Shown here piece after piece: positions 60,001-64,000 of a DNA stretch of 64,000 bases. Under the pieces are notes generated by a model. It made no database searches, was not told the origin of the DNA, and saw only the letters and a program-made list of their open reading frames with translations. The DNA comes from Halictus rubicundus. Its lineage: Eukaryota; Arthropoda; Insecta; Hymenoptera; Halictidae. The stretch spans positions 8,302,001 to 8,366,000 of the forward strand of contig NC_135165.1 of NCBI RefSeq assembly GCF_050948215.1, written 5' to 3'. A program made the translations under genes and the position numbers. The first letter of the stretch is position 1; each line of letters begins with the position of its first letter.

Positions 60001-61860
60001 TCGGTCGGCTTGACAGCGGGTTGGCAGCGAGTGTGTTTGCTCGGCCGCGCGGCATTAGCATCGCTGGCAGTCGTTGCGAGCGTGATTAGAAATGCGGACA
60101 GGCGCGTACGGTGGTCGAAGACTATCGTTTCGAGCCGGGGCGACCACCTCGTTTCCTCTGTTCGGCCGGGTTTCATTTTCTTTTTCGTTCACCGACGCAT
60201 ACGAGATCGGCCGGCTCAATATGGTGGTGATTAAACCGCGAGACGTTTGATAGCCCGGCCACTTAACAGTTTCCGTGACTTCGTAATTACGCGCGGCCGG
60301 GGCCCCGTTGTAACGGTCGGTCGTTAAGGGAAATTAAGGAGCTCTCCGCACACTCGTACTTAGAGGATGTTTACTGCCGACCGCTCGCCACTCGTAAATA
60401 TTCGGCACCGTGGTCGCGATTCGTAATTAGGGGCCCCGCGGAAAGTCCGCCTCGAAATCGTACGCCCCAAGGTGACTCGACCGAGCCGTTCGTTTGTTTT
60501 ATACACTCCACGCCTTCTATTATACTTCCGTTTCTTTCGGGGCGGGTGCGCGAACACCGAATGGCGGATGATTCCTGGGATGCTGATGGAAATGATGGTT
60601 CGGGAGTTTGGCGAAGATGGTTTACTGGCTAGCGAATGGTTTGCCAAATTGGAGGCCGTGCTGTGCCACGAATGAATTATCGAGATACCGCGGAACAATT
60701 GGATTGGAGGTTTTGGAGTTTTAACGGCGAGGTATTGTTCTTTGTGGAGCGTTGAGATCAGGATGATCACGAGAGTTCTGGTTTCCATTGGTTGTGCACT
60801 GTTTCACGCGATTTTGATCGATTTCGTGTCAGAATGATCTGTAGCCTTTATTATTATTTATGTGCCTAAAGTGAGCCCGTTTATTCAAAAAGTAGTGTCG
60901 TATGTGTTGACAAAATTTCAGGCTTCAAAATGGAAGAGACTGTATCATAGAAAGTCACTGAAAGTAATTCTAACATAAGTGAACAAATAGAAGCCATCAA
61001 CGAATTTCAATAATTAATTATTAATTTAAACGCACGTGAACAGATGTATGAACCATTGTAAGAGTTTAAAAAGTATATTTTCCCAAAATACAACGAAATA
61101 TTATACTAAATACCATTCTCAATACGTCCTCAGTCCCTTAATACTGCTTTTGAATATTATCAATATTTTAATGCCACAATAAATAATTTTTCTGAACTTT
61201 TGAGAGACTATTTATTACAATGCATGTGTACAGAGCAACTTTGAGTAATTTTGATCAATTTTTAGTGATAATATTGGTCGTCAAACATTGAATTAAAGAA
61301 GATTCCGCTCGCATCAAGGCTCCCTAATGCTCGAGCCTCCAAGTAGAGGGCAGCACCAACAGGAGCGCCGAAGACGCACTATAGTCAGACCGAAAAGAAA
61401 ACAGTGAGAACCTAACAGCTGTGTGCCTCTGTCCCTTTCCTGCATCGCTGTAGGGACAGGATAGAACCTTTTATTCTTTCACTTCCCTGCGACATCCTCT
61501 CTCGTTCGATCGCTGAATCGACATCATTTATTATAATCTGGTTCGAGATTAATAGCCTGGGGATCAAACCCCAGTTTTATAAACTTTTAAACGAATAAAT
61601 GGCTAGAAGAATGAGATAAACACCATTTTTTTTTTATTATTACAGGCCCTTGTTCGCTGTAAGGGTTCAATTATTGTTAAGTTTATTCTCTTTGAAGGAG
61701 CTAGAAAGCAAATGGTAGACAATTGCAAATTGCGATCCTAGTAACTAAGAGTAGTTAATCGTATCTACAAAATTAATTCATGTGTTCATATATTAATTGT
61801 AATCAATTTTGTTAGGACTGGTAATTAATAAATTTTAATTTTGAAAAATTTTTTTCCCGA
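54070..61860. other. Non-coding stretch
   Basis: GC-rich blocks at 55.4-56.1, 56.8-57.4, 57.9-58.7 and 59.8-60.7 kb are separated by AT-rich DNA. One degenerate family A copy. No gene supported. Confidence 0.35.
56500..56690 (+). mobile_element. Family A element (degenerate, forward)
   Basis: CCACAAAATAAAAATTGTCT opens and TTTTGTCATAAACGCATCAA closes a stretch of about 190 bp with the family interior, but the GACTGCGG termini are eroded. Confidence 0.4.
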
Positions 61861-62690
61861 TTCGACGTGACTGTCCACTTAGATCTTCGAATCGTTCGGA
61901 ACAATGAACAGTCAGGGCGACTGTAAACATTCAAGGCAACAAACGGTCACCTTATAGATTTGTTGCACGTTTGTTGCCCAGATTTTGTGCGTTACTCGAC
62001 ATTTGCGCCAAGTAAAAATAGTCATACGAGTACAGCACACAGAAGCGATCGATAGTGTGTATTCGTGAAAAATGGAAAACGACAGTAATATAAAAAATTT
62101 GACGATGTAAAAACATTAGTATCAAAATACATACCATCAGCACACCATGATTGGTATAATAAGCTTAAGCGCGGTGGTGAAAATGATGGTGATGAACAAG
62201 ATGTTTTGTGAATCAAGTTTATTTTTTTGTTATAGAATAATATCATTTTGTTCTATAACTACCATATTACATTTTGCAATAAAATGTATTTAATTGTATT
62301 ACTACTCAATACATATCATCGGTACGTTAAGATTTGTGACGAAAACTGAAACGTGGCTGTGAAGCTGATAGTAATAAATATAACTTCTTGTAAAAAAAAT
62401 TTCTAGTTATGAAATTATGTTAAATAAAATATAAAATTCTGTTCAATAAAATAAATATATAGTTAATTGTTTTCTGATGTTTTTACTAAATAAATGAAAA
62501 GTTCAAATAGTTAACCGTTTATTACTCTGAACGTATCTATACGAATATCGATAAATTTTTGGGAGAATTTCATCTCGTTCGGGGCAACAAACAGTTACAA
62601 ACGTCTCATGATATGACCGTTTGTTGCACCGAACTACCGAAGAAATTCGTTCTTTTAGAGTCACGTCGAAATCGAACTGATCGTTTGTTG
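61861..62690. repeat. Inverted structure with repeated GCAACAAACGGT motifs
   Basis: The left flank TTCGACGTGACTGTCC (61861) and the right flank AGTCACGTCGAA (62661) are inverted. Both arms, about 100 bp each, carry copies of GCAACAAACGGT or its reverse: 61936, 61959, 61970, 62583, 62613 and 62679. The arms are imperfect and the 600-bp AT-rich core has no long ORF. It is either an old MITE-like element or an arm pair with a repeated protein-binding site. Confidence 0.45.
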
Positions 62691-63989
62691 CTTTGAGCTC
62701 TTCAAATAACTGTAGAAAATGTGCATGCGTCGCTTTACAAATCTGTGAATCATGGAACGGTCCAAAATGGAATCCCCAAATTACGAAACGGATAAAAAGC
62801 CACTCCCCTCGGGCGTCTTATATTTCATATATTAGGAATGGCGGCCGCAGCGGTTCACCCCATATAATTTCAAGGGAACCCATGGAGCCGGCTGAGCTCG
62901 ATGGTACTTCACGGATTCGTAAAATCACCGGTTGTTTCGCTCTCGTGAAATCGGGGGTGGAGCGTTTCGAAACCCTACGACGAAAAACATATTTTCCCTC
63001 GGAACAAGCCGACAGTATTTTTCGACTGCCGTCGAGAACTTTTCCCACGTTGAAACCGTGTCGCCGCGGAGCAGAAATTTCATACAGGATATAAAAAGAC
63101 TGCAATTTTTCATACCTCGAAGACACTCGTTTATCAAAATGATCGCAAAGTATCGGGCAAAGTATCCCGACGATTATCGTGTCACGGTCAACGCGCAAGC
63201 AATCGCACGTTCTTTCTTTTTAATCGAATTAAAACTCGCCGGAAGAGGACTTCGTCGGCCGAGAAAATGATCGAAAGGTTGTTAACGGCGGCCGGTTCTC
63301 TCGTCTCGCGTTGTCAGCCGGTGTGCTGGCCAACCATGGTTTTCGCTAATTCTTCATTTATAAATTCATTACCACCCTGGCCCCGCTGCCCGGCTCTCCG
63401 CTTCATTTCGGGGCCGCGCGATCGGAAGATCGCAATCTTTCCCGTAATTAATTGGAAATACCGAGATGGCGATAAGCTGGCAATTTATCTCGCCGCGGCC
63501 GGCGAATTGAATTCTCTCGCTGCCGCGGTGCATTAATATTAATTAGCGACTAACGCGCAGTGCCATCTGAAACTGTAACGCCGACGGTAACGCTTCAATT
63601 TACGGGGAAACGTTTACATTCGCTTTGTCGACCTTCTGCGAATCCTTCGTGCGATTTAAATCGATTCCGGAGAACCTGATACAAAATAACGTTCCTTAAT
63701 TAACAAATGCATACTTCCAATCGTGTTTTTATTTTTCTGAGAAAACGGAACGTGACGAGAATATTGAGAATTTGCGTATGCTTTGAATTCGATTTAGCTA
63801 TACATATGTATGTTGTATGGCTCGGGGAAAATAAATACTCGAAATTAGATCCACCCTAGATGCTGATTTAAATCCTCTTACGTACAACGAAAAGATGCAA
63901 AAGCCCTGTTTTGTCCAGAAGAGTACACAGTTCAAAACAATCACCCGAAATATTGTGGAAAGTTCACTTTGTACATTTACTTACAACTA
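62691..63989. other. Non-coding GC-rich stretch
   Basis: Overlapping ORFs occur on both strands, none with supporting splice sites or recognisable protein sequence. Confidence 0.35.
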
Positions 63990-64000
63990 GACTGCGGTTT
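63990..64000 (+). repeat. Family A left end, cut by the window edge
   Basis: The window ends ACTAGACTGCGGTTT, matching the family terminus. Confidence 0.35.

Noticed and set aside
60561..60632. Short frame starting Met-Ala-Asp-Asp-Ser-Trp-Asp-Ala-Asp, reminiscent of the N-terminus of translation factor eIF3j
   Set aside because: The resemblance covers only a few acidic residues, the frame soon hits a stop, and no donor or further homologous sequence follows.
61540..61590. GATCAAACCCC segment as a possible tRNA T-arm
   Set aside because: No acceptor stem, D-arm or anticodon arm can be folded around it.
1..64000. CRISPR array, bacterial operon or prophage
   Set aside because: The repeats are microsatellites, minisatellites or transposon relics. 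There are no spacer patterns and no compact prokaryotic genes.

Overview
The window looks like nuclear DNA of an insect, most likely a bee or another hymenopteran. The reasons are indirect: short AT-rich introns with GT-AG borders, AATAAA-type poly(A) signals, sharp alternation of GC/CpG-rich and AT-rich blocks, many long (GA)n/(TC)n microsatellites, and many short non-autonomous DNA-transposon relics. No bacterial, viral or organellar genes were seen. Almost none of the sequence codes for protein.

Genes. The only convincing coding block is about 45.4-51.3 kb, minus strand. From splice sites and exon phase I reconstruct two adjacent genes. Gene 1 runs from a tentative ATG near 51.29 kb (or further upstream) through exons at 49.8, 49.5, 49.1, 48.6, 48.4 and 47.7 kb to a stop at 47,564, followed by two overlapping-range AATAAA signals. 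Gene 2 has exons at 47.0, 46.8 and 45.7 kb with a stop at 45,398; its first exon is unresolved. I recognise neither product. Both are Lys- and Cys-rich, look fast-evolving, and share a C-[DN]-L-R-K-C-K motif, so they may be old tandem paralogues. Elsewhere a few short first-exon-like or small ORFs (8.3, 9.1, 10.3 kb) are weak candidates only.

Mobile DNA. (1) Family A, about 170-240 bp, with TA-flanked inverted ends reading GACTGCGGATTTTTATGC, has some 15 copies or fragments across the window. (2) Several elements are flanked by TTAA and have CACTAG or CCCTTTG ends (piggyBac-like signature); two lie in introns of gene 1 and one is nested inside a family A copy. (3) A 473-bp element at 28.6-29.0 kb has perfect 62-bp inverted ends. 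(4) A 175-bp retroposed insert at 28.4 kb has an oligo(A) tail (on the minus strand) and a 15-bp target duplication. Items 3 and 4 both interrupt a 195-bp tandem array.

Tandem repeats. There are seven or more (GA)n/(TC)n tracts, pentanucleotide tracts at 9.5 and 17.6 kb, a 10-bp repeat at 27.1 kb, a 22-bp repeat at 19.8 kb, a 42-bp repeat at 36 kb, a two-unit (30/34-bp) minisatellite at 43.2-43.7 kb, and at least seven old tandem duplications with periods of 73-195 bp. The GC-rich blocks (about 0-1.8, 5-5.6, 6.5-8.8, 9.4-11.6, 14.3-15.7, 17-18, 20-20.9, 22.6-24.4, 30.4-33.4, 36.6-37.2, 38-38.6, 39.1-39.6, 43.7-44.6, 55.4-58.7 and 59.8-60.7 kb) have chance-length ORFs in several frames. They could hold regulatory DNA or untranslated exons of genes outside the window, which the sequence alone cannot show.
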